A stretch of 64,000 bases of DNA. It comes from Halosimplex amylolyticum. GTDB taxonomy: Archaea > Halobacteriota > Halobacteria > Halobacteriales > Haloarculaceae. The DNA lies in assembly GCF_051414035.1 (NCBI RefSeq), contig NZ_JBLKNW010000002.1, forward strand, positions 496,001 to 560,000, in the 5' to 3' direction. The notes under the pieces are model-generated. The model saw only the letters and a list, made by a program, of their open reading frames with translations, did not search any database and was not told where the DNA came from. Below, one piece after another: positions 35,981-45,100 of the stretch. Both the position numbers and the translations under genes were made by a program. How positions within the stretch are numbered: position 1 is the first letter of the stretch; each line of letters opens with the position of its first letter.

Positions 35981-35990
35981 CCATATAAAT
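35981..35990 (-). promoter_or_regulatory. TATA box upstream of the fused ATPase gene
   Basis: ATTTATATGG on the minus strand is about 95 bases before the ATG at 35888, implying an untranslated leader of roughly 65-70 bases, unusual in this window. A CATATG palindrome lies at 35973-35978. Confidence 0.5.
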
Positions 35991-36062
35991 CTAACTGAGC
36001 CGACGGCGACGACCGCCGGCAGCGTCGTCCCACGGGGAGACTGCGCTCGCGGGTCAGGGGCG

Positions 36063-37289
36063 CTATTCATCGCTACGCTGAGCGCCTTCGAGGTGCTCTC
36101 GTGCCCGCCTCGCGGCGTCCCGGACCCCCGTTGCGGGGTCGTTTTCGGCGAGATCGGCGATCGGTTCGCGCGCGTCGATCCGTTCGGCACGTCCGAGTGC
36201 GAGGGCCGCGCTGGCGCGAACGGGGGGTCGTTCGTCGGAGAGCAGCCCTTCGAGCGTCGCGGCCTGTGGCTCGATCGAACGGGGCCGGACGAGCGCGGCG
36301 TGTGCCAGGAACGCGGCCCCCGCAGCCCGGCGATCGCCGTCGCGCGATTCGAGGAACCGGTCGAGATCGCCCGCGACCGGCGCCACAGCCGCGCCGACCG
36401 CCTCGGGACGCTCCTCGCCGAGCGCGCCCAGCGCGTCGGCCGCCCGCCAGGGGACCGGGTGTTTCGGGTCCGACACGGCCCGTTCGGCGAGGTCCGGTGC
36501 GGCGGGTTCGACAGCCGATGGGTGCTCGGGCGCCACCGCTTCGAGGAATTCGCACGCGGCCGCGCGGACCCCCCCGTGGTCGTCGTCGAGCAGGTCTGCG
36601 ACGCCGTCGGTCGCCGCCCGGACCGCATCCGGGTCCGCCGTCGCGATACGCGCCAGCGCCGCGACGGCGTGGACTCGGACCTCGTCTCGGCGAGCCCGAT
36701 CCCGCTCTCGAGGCGTCTGCCCGACGGGCAGACGTGTCGATCCCCCGGGACCGACGGCCGACGTCCCGTGGCCCGCGGTCGGTGCGTCGGGGCCCGCGGC
36801 CGGTGCCCCGGGACTTCCCGCCCCTGAAGTGGCGTCGGCGAGTGGATCACGGGACAGTCCGAGCAGGACGTCGACGGCTTCCACTGCCGCCGCCGGTCGG
36901 GCGATCCCGATCTTCGCGAGGGCGAGGACCGCCGGTTCCCGCCCCGGTTCGGACCGGTCTGTGCCGAGTGTGGCCAGTCGCGGAACGAGTCGAGCGAGCT
37001 CCTCGGCGTGATCACCCGAGAGACTCGCGACCGTCAGCGCGGCCCTCCGGCGCCGGTCGGGGTCGTCCGCATCGAGGTGAGCCGCGAGTCGGTCGACGGC
37101 CCCGTCGATCGCACCCGGTCGAGCGTCGACGAGTCGCTCCAGCGCGTCGGACGCGGTTCCGCGGACCCGGCGATCAGGATGGAGCAGGAGGTCGACGACG
37201 TCGGTGACGTCGACCGTCTCCGGCTCGATCGTCGACGCCTCGCGGAGCTTCGCTGCACGATCCGCTCCATCGTTCAGCGACCGTGTCAT
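36063..37289 (-). CDS. HEAT-repeat protein
   Basis: A 408-residue alpha-solenoid made of repeated helical pairs such as RVRGTASDALERLVDARP, VRVHAVAALARIATADP and VRASAALALGRAERIDA, spaced about 38-42 residues apart. A Gly/Pro/Ala-rich linker (about 155-190) separates two solenoid halves. ATG 37289 is used, because AATAAATA-type sequence lies 24-31 bases upstream. Such proteins are binding scaffolds, and no enzymatic motif is visible. It lies just upstream of the transporter genes on the same strand. Role is unknown. Confidence 0.82.
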   Translation of the reverse strand: MTRSLNDGADRAAKLREASTIEPETVDVTDVVDLLLHPDRRVRGTASDALERLVDARPGAIDGAVDRLAAHLDADDPDRRRRAALTVASLSGDHAEELARLVPRLATLGTDRSEPGREPAVLALAKIGIARPAAAVEAVDVLLGLSRDPLADATSGAGSPGAPAAGPDAPTAGHGTSAVGPGGSTRLPVGQTPRERDRARRDEVRVHAVAALARIATADPDAVRAATDGVADLLDDDHGGVRAAACEFLEAVAPEHPSAVEPAAPDLAERAVSDPKHPVPWRAADALGALGEERPEAVGAAVAPVAGDLDRFLESRDGDRRAAGAAFLAHAALVRPRSIEPQAATLEGLLSDERPPVRASAALALGRAERIDAREPIADLAENDPATGVRDAARRAREHLEGAQRSDE

Positions 37290-37312
37290 ACTCTCTCTAT
37301 GAACGCGTCGGG

Positions 37313-37320
37313 AATAAATA
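37313..37320 (-). promoter_or_regulatory. TATA box of the HEAT-repeat gene
   Basis: Minus-strand TATTTATT lies 24-31 bases before the ATG at 37289. Confidence 0.55.
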
Positions 37321-37536
37321 TCTGCTGGCCGATCGGGGACCGGCTTCTCGGACGCGATCGGTTCTCGACGAACCGACCTCGACGAACAGGAACGGAACGC
37401 CGAGCGATGGCAAAAGACCCCGATTCGCCGCTGTGACTGGTCTACGCGACCGACGGTGACTGGTTTGCGCGACCGACGAACGGTTCGAACTCGGCTGGGG
37501 AGCACAGGCAGATGCGTGGGATCGATTTGCACACTT

Positions 37537-37556
37537 CGTTTTGTAATAAAAAACGA
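37537..37556. promoter_or_regulatory. Candidate operator dyad, best copy
   Basis: CGTTTTGTAATAAAAAACGA contains perfect inverted arms CGTTTT and AAAACG separated by seven bases. It is about 250 bases upstream of the HEAT-repeat gene. Confidence 0.5.
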
Positions 37557-37939
37557 GGTGGTCGTCGTTCACCGCCACGAGATTACAGACATACTAACGT
37601 AATATTCGGGGCTGCTCCCGGGTTCCTCCAGCCAGCGCTGCACCGCTGGCGAGGCCGAACAGCGCGTCTGTAGGGGTCGGTTTGGGCAGGGACGCTGTAG
37701 ACCTGGCCGCCGGGGCCTGAAGAGCACGAGTCGATGAGTCGTTCGGCGGGCCGACTTCGCCGGATCGGCGCCCGGTTGACCGATCGCACGCCCGACGTCC
37801 GGCAGACTCACGCAGTCGAGACCGCTCGCGGCGGCGGGTTCGACGGCTCTCGGCGCGCGACGCCAACCGGGCTGGCCGAACGGCGCTCACCGCCGTTCCC
37901 GGTTGGATCGTCCCCGCGCTCGGGAAGTGGCGCCCGTGG

Positions 37940-37959
37940 CGTTTTGTATTTTCAAACAA
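37940..37959. promoter_or_regulatory. Candidate operator dyad
   Basis: CGTTTTGTATTTTCAAACAA matches the consensus with one change in the right arm; it starts 101 bases before the next copy. Confidence 0.45.
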
Positions 37960-38040
37960 CGGCGCCCGTCTCGACCGGCATCCCTCCGGGCTACTTCGGT
38001 CTGAGGTCGAGCCGGCTCGCCGGATCGCGACTGCGAATCA

Positions 38041-38060
38041 CGTTTGGTCTATCAAAACGA
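38041..38060. promoter_or_regulatory. Candidate operator dyad
   Basis: CGTTTGGTCTATCAAAACGA has arms CGTTTG and AAAACG around seven bases. It is just downstream of the leftward TIM-barrel gene's stop. Confidence 0.5.
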
Positions 38061-38155
38061 GGGCGGCCCGTTCGGGCGAGGGCAGGGACAGCCGACGTCA
38101 GCTTCTCGAACGGCGCGCGATCGGCCGCGGTACAGCCAACCGACCGACGGACAGA

Positions 38156-39319
38156 TCAGTCGAACGCCGCGCCGATCCACTCGAGGTGCGTCCTGGTGGC
38201 CAGCGTGTGGTGATAGACCGAGAGGTCGCCGTCCGTCGCCGACCGGAGTTCGCGGACGAGGGTCAGGAACCGGTCCCGGCCGTCGACCACGTCGGGATCG
38301 ACCGTGACGCCGGCGTCGACGGGGAGATCGACGGCGTCGGCGACGGCGGCGATCCGACCACGAGCGGTCTCGGGGTCGGCCACGTAGCACATCGCGGTCG
38401 TCCGGTCCAGGTGCGGTTCGAGGGCCGTGAGGTCGACGCCGGCCGCCCCGAGCGCGGTCGGGTCAGATCCGAACGCCTCCATGACGTAGTAGTTGAGCGG
38501 CGTCGTTCCGGCGGCGTCGGCGAGCCGTTCGACGAGCGACTCGACGACCGAAGCGCGGAAGTCGAACAGCGACCGCACCACCGGATCGCTCTCGAGGAGC
38601 TCGTCTATCGGCGGCGGAGTGGCCGCTGGGTCCGCGAACGACTCGCGCACGAGGTCTCTGACGCGCGACTGTGCGCGCTCGAAGTCGACGGCGTGGGGTG
38701 CCGCCGCGGCGCGGCAACCGTCGCAGAAGCACTGTGACAGCAGCGCTTCCCCGGCCGTCGTCGTCACCGTCTGGCGCTTGTCGTGGCCGAACGCCGCCCC
38801 GTGGTCGTGGAAGGCGCTCGGGAAGCCGACGGACTCGAGCTGGACCTCGTCGACGCCCCGCCTCGTGATCGCGTCGACGACGGCGGCGAAGTACTCGCGA
38901 ACCGCAGAGTGGGACGGACACAGCGAGTGGTCGTGGGCGTCGCCGAACGCGCTCTCGATCCGGTAGTCGGGGTTGCGAGCCCCGAGTCGAGTGTTGTGGA
39001 GGCAGACCGTCCAGGCGTTGACGGCGACGTCGTGTTCGTGGGCTCCGTCGACGATCGACGCCAGCGGATCGTCCCACGTCCCGACGTCGTTGACCGGGGG
39101 TTCGACGGGCACGTCCGCGAACCCCTCGCCGGGGTCGAAGTAACAGCCGCCCGGGAACGAGCGGAACAGGGCGCCCGGGGACCGCGGTTGCATCGATCGC
39201 ACGGAGTGGTAGTGGCTCGCGACGTTTAGCGCGTCGATACCGCGGTCGGCGAGGGTCTCACACGCGTCGTCGAGTCCGTCGCGCTCGAGCGTCCATGGAT
39301 AGGTCCACAGCGCAGGCAT
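38156..39319 (-). CDS. Putative TIM-barrel glycoside hydrolase-like protein
   Basis: A 387-residue protein that looks like a TIM-barrel carbohydrate enzyme. The N-terminus (TYPWTLERDGLDDACETLADRG) is a beta-alpha start. DVAVNAWTVCLHNT, then CPSHSAVREYFAAVVDAI and VDEVQLESVGFP, resemble successive strands of family-10-like or unclassified glycosidases, with Glu in QLES as a possible catalytic residue. A C-F-C-D-G-C cluster near 191-196 may bind metal. ATG 39319 is chosen over a longer frame, because a minus-strand GTTTTTAC lies about 25 bases upstream. No signal peptide. The exact family is not recognised. Confidence 0.65.
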   Translation of the reverse strand: MPALWTYPWTLERDGLDDACETLADRGIDALNVASHYHSVRSMQPRSPGALFRSFPGGCYFDPGEGFADVPVEPPVNDVGTWDDPLASIVDGAHEHDVAVNAWTVCLHNTRLGARNPDYRIESAFGDAHDHSLCPSHSAVREYFAAVVDAITRRGVDEVQLESVGFPSAFHDHGAAFGHDKRQTVTTTAGEALLSQCFCDGCRAAAAPHAVDFERAQSRVRDLVRESFADPAATPPPIDELLESDPVVRSLFDFRASVVESLVERLADAAGTTPLNYYVMEAFGSDPTALGAAGVDLTALEPHLDRTTAMCYVADPETARGRIAAVADAVDLPVDAGVTVDPDVVDGRDRFLTLVRELRSATDGDLSVYHHTLATRTHLEWIGAAFD

Positions 39320-39444
39320 ACGAGCCAACTCGCGGATCGGCTGTAAAAACGTTCCGCCGGGGAACCCGCGCCCCGTTCGCACGGAAACCGGTGCGATGCC
39401 CGGTCGGACCAAGAGTTAAGCGGCCCCGGGGGGAACGCCGAGGC

Positions 39445-40677
39445 ATGCCCGATCTGGCGATAGACGGCGGACCAGCGGCAGCCGAGGCGCTCTCGATCCC
39501 CGAGTGGCCGCAGCCGGTCGCGGAGAGTCGCGAGAACCTCCTCGAAGTGTTCGAGAGCGGGACGTGGTGTCGCGGTCCCTGGATCGAACGGCTCGAAGAC
39601 GAGTTCGCCGACTACCACGACGCCGAGCACGCGATCGCGGTCAGCAACGGGACGGTCGCCATCGAACTGGCGCTCCGGGCGGCGGGCGTCGAACCCGGCG
39701 ACGAGGTGATCGTCCCCTCGTACTCGTTCATCGCGAGCGCGAGCGCCGTCCCGACCGTCGGCGCGATCCCGCGGTTCGCCGACACGGACCCGGCGACGTT
39801 CACGATCGACCCCGACTCGGTTCGCGAACAGATCACGGCGGACACCGTCGGCGTCGTGGGCGTCCACTTCGCCGGGTACCCGATGGACCTGGACGAACTT
39901 GTCCCGATCTGCGAGGAACACGACCTCTTCCTGATCGAGGACGCCGCCCACGCCCACGGGTCGGAGTGGCGCGGCCGGAAGGTCGGCGCATTCGGCGCGT
40001 TCGGCACCTTCTCCTTTCAGGAATCGAAGTCACTGCCCAGCGGCGAGGGCGGGATCGTCGTCACCGACGACGACGTCCTCGCGGAGCGGGCCCGGACGAT
40101 GCAGAACATCGGACGGGCGCAGGGCGAGACGGGGTACCGCCACTACACGCTGTCGTCGAACTCCCGCATGTCGGCGTTCCAGGCCGCGGTCGCCCTCGGC
40201 CAGCTGGAGACGCTGCCCGCGGAGAACGAGCGCCGCGAGGAGAACGAGGAGATCCTCCTGTCCGAACTCGAAGCGATCGACGGTGTCCGCACGAAACCGC
40301 GCGACGACCGGATCACCGCTCGCGGGTACTGCCTGGAGAACTTCCGGTACGACCCGGACGGCTTCGACGGGCTGAGCCGCGAGCGGTTCGTCGAGGCCCT
40401 CCGCACCGAGGGGGTCCCGGTCTTCGACGGCTACGAGGTACCGATCTACAGACAGCCGGCGTTCTTCCGCGACGAGGTCCGGCGACTCCTCCCGCCCGGC
40501 GCGGAGATCCCGGACTACCGGAACCTGCCCCTCCCCGGGGCCGAGCAGCTCTGCCGGGAGAACGTGGCCTACAGTCACCCGCTGTTGCTGGCCGACGAGG
40601 AGGGGATCCGCGCCGTGGCCGACGCGATCCGGAAGGTGCAAGCCCACGCCGCCGACCTCCGCGCCCGGGAGGCGTAG
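39445..40677 (+). CDS. DegT/DnrJ/EryC1/StrS-family aminotransferase
   Basis: A 410-residue PLP-dependent sugar aminotransferase-type protein. PLP Lys195 is in S-F-Q-E-S-K-S-L-P-S-G-E-G-G. Asp166 and His169 are in LIEDAAHAHG, and SNGTVAIELAL near 67-77 binds the phosphate. Members transaminate keto-sugars, usually nucleotide-linked, though catabolic relatives exist. A promoter-like AGTTAAG lies about 30 bases before the ATG. The stop codon is immediately followed by the next gene's ATG. Confidence 0.9.
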   Translation: MPDLAIDGGPAAAEALSIPEWPQPVAESRENLLEVFESGTWCRGPWIERLEDEFADYHDAEHAIAVSNGTVAIELALRAAGVEPGDEVIVPSYSFIASASAVPTVGAIPRFADTDPATFTIDPDSVREQITADTVGVVGVHFAGYPMDLDELVPICEEHDLFLIEDAAHAHGSEWRGRKVGAFGAFGTFSFQESKSLPSGEGGIVVTDDDVLAERARTMQNIGRAQGETGYRHYTLSSNSRMSAFQAAVALGQLETLPAENERREENEEILLSELEAIDGVRTKPRDDRITARGYCLENFRYDPDGFDGLSRERFVEALRTEGVPVFDGYEVPIYRQPAFFRDEVRRLLPPGAEIPDYRNLPLPGAEQLCRENVAYSHPLLLADEEGIRAVADAIRKVQAHAADLRAREA

Positions 40678-42006
40678 ATGCCGGACCGGGACGCGGGATC
40701 GGGCGATGGGCGGCCCGGGGAGTGGTGCGCCGGGGTGGCGACGACGACGATCACGCCCGACGAGTCGCTGTGGCTCGCGGGCTACGCGGACAGGACCGAG
40801 CCTGCCGACGGCGCCGAGACGGACCTCCACGCGAAGGCGCTCGCCGTCTCCGACGCCGACGGCGCGACCGTCGTCCTCGTCAGCGTCGAGATCATCTCCA
40901 TCCCGCCGGCGCTCAGGCGAACGCTGCTGGACCGCTGTGCGGACCAGTTCGGTCTGGGGCCGGAGTCGCTGGCGTTCACCGCGACGCACACGCACTGCGG
41001 ACCGATCGTCCAGTCGTTCCGCGGGCGGATGTACGGCCTCGGCGACGACGGCGTCGACGCGGCCCTCGCCTATCGTGACCGCCTCGCGGACCACCTGGTC
41101 GACGTCGTCGGGGCGGCCCTGGCGGACCGGGACCCGGCGACGCTCTCGTACGGTCACGCGCGCTGCGGGTTCGCGATGAATCGGCGCCGCCCGACGCCGG
41201 ACGGGATCGCCAACGCCGCGTATCCGGACGGGCCGGTCGATCACGACGTACCGGTGCTCGCCGTCGAGTCCGAGGGGCGCCTCGAAGCGGTGGCGTTCGG
41301 CTACGCGTGTCACGCGACGACGCTTCGACTCGACCGCTACTGCGGGGACTGGCCGGGGTTCGCGATGGCCGCCGTCGAGGACCGCTACGGGGGCGCGACG
41401 GCGCTGTTTCTCACCGGCTGTGCCGGCGACCAGAACCCCTATCCGAAGCGGCGGCTCGACGTTGCGAGAGACCACGGTCGGTCCCTGGCGAACGCGGTCG
41501 AGGCCGCTCTCGAAGCGAGCCGACGGCCGGTTCACGGCCCCCTCCGACTGGCTCGCGAGACGGTCCCGGTCGCGTTCGAGGGGTACGACGGGCGCGCAGA
41601 ACTAGAGCGACTGCGAGCGTCCGCGGACCCGTACGAACGACGGCACGCCCGTCTGCTCCTGGACCGCCTCGGGGAAGACGGCGACCTACGGGAGACCTAC
41701 CCGTACCCGATGCGGGCCGTCGGGTTCGGGACGGACCTGACCCTGCTCGCGCTGGCGGGCGAACCCCTCGTCGAGTACGCGCTGCGGTTCGAGGCGAGAC
41801 TCCCCGGCCCGCTGTGGGTCGCCGGGTACACGAACGGCAGTTTCACCTACGTCCCCACGCGGCGAGCGCTCGCCGAAGGCGGCTACGAGGGCGGCAGCGT
41901 GACGCGGTTCCGCCGGTACCCCGGCCGCGTCGAACCGTCGGTCGAACGGCGGGTGCTGTCTACGGGTGAGGCACTGGCGCGTCGGGTCGGCGGAACCCGT
42001 GGCTGA
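40678..42006 (+). CDS. Neutral/alkaline ceramidase-like N-terminal domain protein
   Basis: A 442-residue protein matching the N-terminal domain of neutral ceramidases. It keeps the zinc motif T-H-T-H-C-G-P (His104, His106), the later GYACHATTL and a TNGSFTYVPT segment. The family's G-D-V-S-P-N loop with the nucleophilic Ser reads G-D-Q-N-P-Y here, so ceramide hydrolysis by the known mechanism is doubtful. It starts directly after the DegT gene stop with no gap. A hydrolase of another amide- or ester-linked sugar substituent is possible. Cytoplasmic, since no signal is seen. Confidence 0.82.
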   Translation: MPDRDAGSGDGRPGEWCAGVATTTITPDESLWLAGYADRTEPADGAETDLHAKALAVSDADGATVVLVSVEIISIPPALRRTLLDRCADQFGLGPESLAFTATHTHCGPIVQSFRGRMYGLGDDGVDAALAYRDRLADHLVDVVGAALADRDPATLSYGHARCGFAMNRRRPTPDGIANAAYPDGPVDHDVPVLAVESEGRLEAVAFGYACHATTLRLDRYCGDWPGFAMAAVEDRYGGATALFLTGCAGDQNPYPKRRLDVARDHGRSLANAVEAALEASRRPVHGPLRLARETVPVAFEGYDGRAELERLRASADPYERRHARLLLDRLGEDGDLRETYPYPMRAVGFGTDLTLLALAGEPLVEYALRFEARLPGPLWVAGYTNGSFTYVPTRRALAEGGYEGGSVTRFRRYPGRVEPSVERRVLSTGEALARRVGGTRG

Positions 42007-42092
42007 ACACGGTCGCTCGGGGAACCGGCTGTCGCGGGTCGATACCCGATCGCTCGCATTCTGGGGTCGACTGGTAAGTATTCCTCCCCAAA

Positions 42093-42102
42093 CTATTATT
42101 AA
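42093..42102 (+). promoter_or_regulatory. TATA box of the first heparinase-like gene
   Basis: CTATTATTAA is centred about 28 bases before the ATG at 42126, giving a leaderless or nearly leaderless mRNA. Confidence 0.6.
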
Positions 42103-42125
42103 CGATGCAAATGAATTGAGAGAAG

Positions 42126-45100
42126 ATGGCACATTCGGGCCAGAACTCCAGCGACGGGTATCGAGACGAATCGGGACAGAATTGGGTGAGAGAGGACCTC
42201 TGTACGGTTCTCGACGCGACGGTCGGGACAGACGTTTCCCGGCGGTCGGTGCTGTCGGCGACCGCGGTGGGACTCCTCGGCGGTGTCGTCTCGGGCAGCG
42301 GGGCGGCGGCGACCCAGGACGACGTGTACCACCGCAAGACTCGGCCGACGATCTACACCGAGTCGATGCGCGAGAACGCTCGCGAGAACGTCGAGCAGTT
42401 GGACTGGGCGGCGAGCCGGCGGGACTCGGCCGTCGATGGGGCCGACGGCTACCTCACGCAGTACGCGGGGAGCGCCGACGACCCGGACCTCGACGCGCTG
42501 TGGGGGCTGGTCACGTCACAGGAGATCCCACGCGGCGGCGGCCTCGCGTACGAACGCGACGTCCTCGGCGGGTTCTCGGACCCCGGGACCGACAGGCTGT
42601 GGAAGATCGAGACGACGGTGGACGACCCCCACGGCGACGGCAAGCTGACGGTGCCGACCAACGATTTCGGCGCGTATCGGGAGAGCGGGCTGGACGACCG
42701 GGGGATGTTCGACCCGGAGCTCGCCGACGACAGCCTGCTGGTCAACGAGGAACACCCGGAGATGGGGGAGGGCTGGGGCGTCGACGACGGGTACGGCTGG
42801 GTCGACGAGGACGACGACCTCGGCGGCGGCGAAGGCAACAAGTGGAACTTCGCGGCGTACTACAACCACTGGTTCATCTGGCGCCCCGGCGGAATCCGCC
42901 GCATCCTCGAAGCGCTGGCGGAAGCGTACCTGCTGACGGGCGAGTCGACGTACGCGGTCTCCGGGCTGGTCGTGCTCGACCGGATCGCCGATGTCTACCC
43001 CGAGATGTCGACCCACCCCTACCAGCAGCCGGAGTTCTGGAACAACCACGGCGGTCGCCAGACCGGTCGCATCATCGGCAGCGGCTGGGAGGGGAACCTC
43101 GTCGAGGCGGTCCTGCCGACATACGACGCCTTCTTCCCCGCGCTGGACGACCAGGCGGTCGCCGACGAGGTCACGACCTTCCTCAGCGGGAAGACCGACG
43201 AGTACGGCGGCCTCGACGGGAAGGACTCGGCCGCCGCGATCCGGGAGAACATCGAGGAGAACTACGTGCAGGAGATCCTGACCGCCGCGAAGGACTCGGA
43301 CATCTCGCCGGACAGGGGCCAGCGGCCCGCGGTCGCCGTCTCGGCCCGCGTCCAAGACGACACCAGAGACGGTGGCTACACCCGCGAGGCGCTCGAGTGG
43401 CTCTTCCAGCCCGGCGGCGAGCGGTTCACCGGCGACGTCTGGAACGAGGAACCGGACAACTGGGAGACGACGGGCGGTGAGGTGCTCAAGCAGGTCGTCG
43501 ACCACTGCGACCGCGACGGCTACTGGAACGAGTCGGCGCCGCTGTACAACCGGATCCAGATGAGTTCGATCCGGCAGGTCGCCGCGACCCTGCAGGGCTA
43601 CGACGCCTTCGACGGCGCCGACCTCTACCAGCACCCGAAGATGCAGGAGGCGCTCGCTATCAACTCGGACCTCGTCCTGCTCGACAGCATCGCCCCGCAG
43701 ATCGGTGACACGCACGCCTACAAGGACGGCGGCGACGAACTCTGGCTGAGCGCGTCGGCGATCCGGGACGGCTGGGAGGTCACCGGCGACGCAGAGTTCG
43801 CGCAACTGTGGCACTTCGTGAACGGCTACTCCACCGCCGGCATCCGCGGCTCCATCTACGACGCGGACCCCGAGGGGCTGTCCGAGGAGATCCAGGCGGT
43901 CATCGACGCCGAGGGGCCGCTGGACGTGGGGAGTCAGAACGTGCCCGGCTACGGCTTCGCCGCGCTGCGCGACGGCGAGAACTACCTGAACCGGTCGATC
44001 GGCGAGACGCTCGACACCTCTGAGCTCTACGCCGGGGCCTCCACCGCCGTCGACGACAGCTTCGACGAGGCGATCCAGCTCGAGGCCACCGAGGAAGGCG
44101 AGTGGTGGACGTTCGAGTTCGAGGCGGCGTCGGCCGGCGAGTACGAACTCGAGATCGAGACGCTGTTCGTCTCGAGCTACGGCATCTACGAGCTGTACGT
44201 CAACGGCGAACTCGTCGACACCTTCGACTTCTACGCCGACAGCTTCACCCGGGACACGGTCTCCGTCGTCGCGGACCTGCAGGCGGGGACCAACGAGCTG
44301 CGCTGGGAGAACGTCGGCAAGAACGACGACTCCAGCAACTACAAGATGGCGCTGTACTACCTCACCCTCTACGACGAGGAGGACCGCGAGGTCCGCGAGG
44401 GGACCGACGAACTCGGGAACTTCAAGCGCGCCCTCTGGCTGTACTACGGCCGGACCGGGTTCGGCGGCGGCGGGACCGACCACGCCCACCAGGACACGCT
44501 GAACGTCGGCTTCGCCGCCCACGAGATGGAACTCGCGCGCGACCTCGGCTACCCGTCGCAGACGGGCTCGTACCCGCCGCGGGAGTTCTTCACCGAGAAC
44601 ACCATTAGCCACAACACCGTCGTCGTCGACGAGAGAGCCCAGATCGAACGCTGGGTCGGGACGCCCCGGCACTTCGACGGGAGTAGCGACCGCGTGAACC
44701 TCGTCGACGTCGAGGCGCCCGACAGCTACGACGTCACCGACGAGTATCGCCGGACGACCGCGATGATCGAAGTCGACGAGGAACACTCCTACGCCGTCGA
44801 CTTCTTCGACGTCTCGGGCGGCGACGACCACCGCTTCAGCTTCCACGGGACGAAGGCCGACGTCTCGACGGAGGGACTCGACCTCTCCGCACAGGGGTCG
44901 GGGACCCTCGCCGGTCCGGACGTCCCCTACGGCGACGACGACTACGACGACGCGATGTACGCCGACGCCGCCGAGCGCACGCCGGGCTCGGGCCTGAACT
45001 ACTTCGAGAACGTCGAGCGCGACACCGACCCCGCGGAGAAGGTCGTCGTCGACTGGGACGTCGAGGACCACTTCGACGTCCGCGACGACGACGCCGCGGA

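Larger units (their letters stand above)
37290..38155. other. 866-bp gene-free stretch with three dyads
   Basis: It lies between the HEAT-repeat gene start and the 3' end of the TIM-barrel gene, both leftward. It has a TATA box for the HEAT gene (37313-37320) and three copies of the same 19-bp dyad found at 16.0-16.3 kb. Short frames in it give Arg-rich, non-conserved-looking translations. A small RNA or very small gene cannot be excluded. Confidence 0.55.

Noticed and set aside
37734..38213. A 159-codon forward frame in the 37.3-38.2 kb spacer
   Set aside because: Arg/Ser/Gly-rich, not acidic, overlaps the dyad sites and the end of a real gene, and has no family features.
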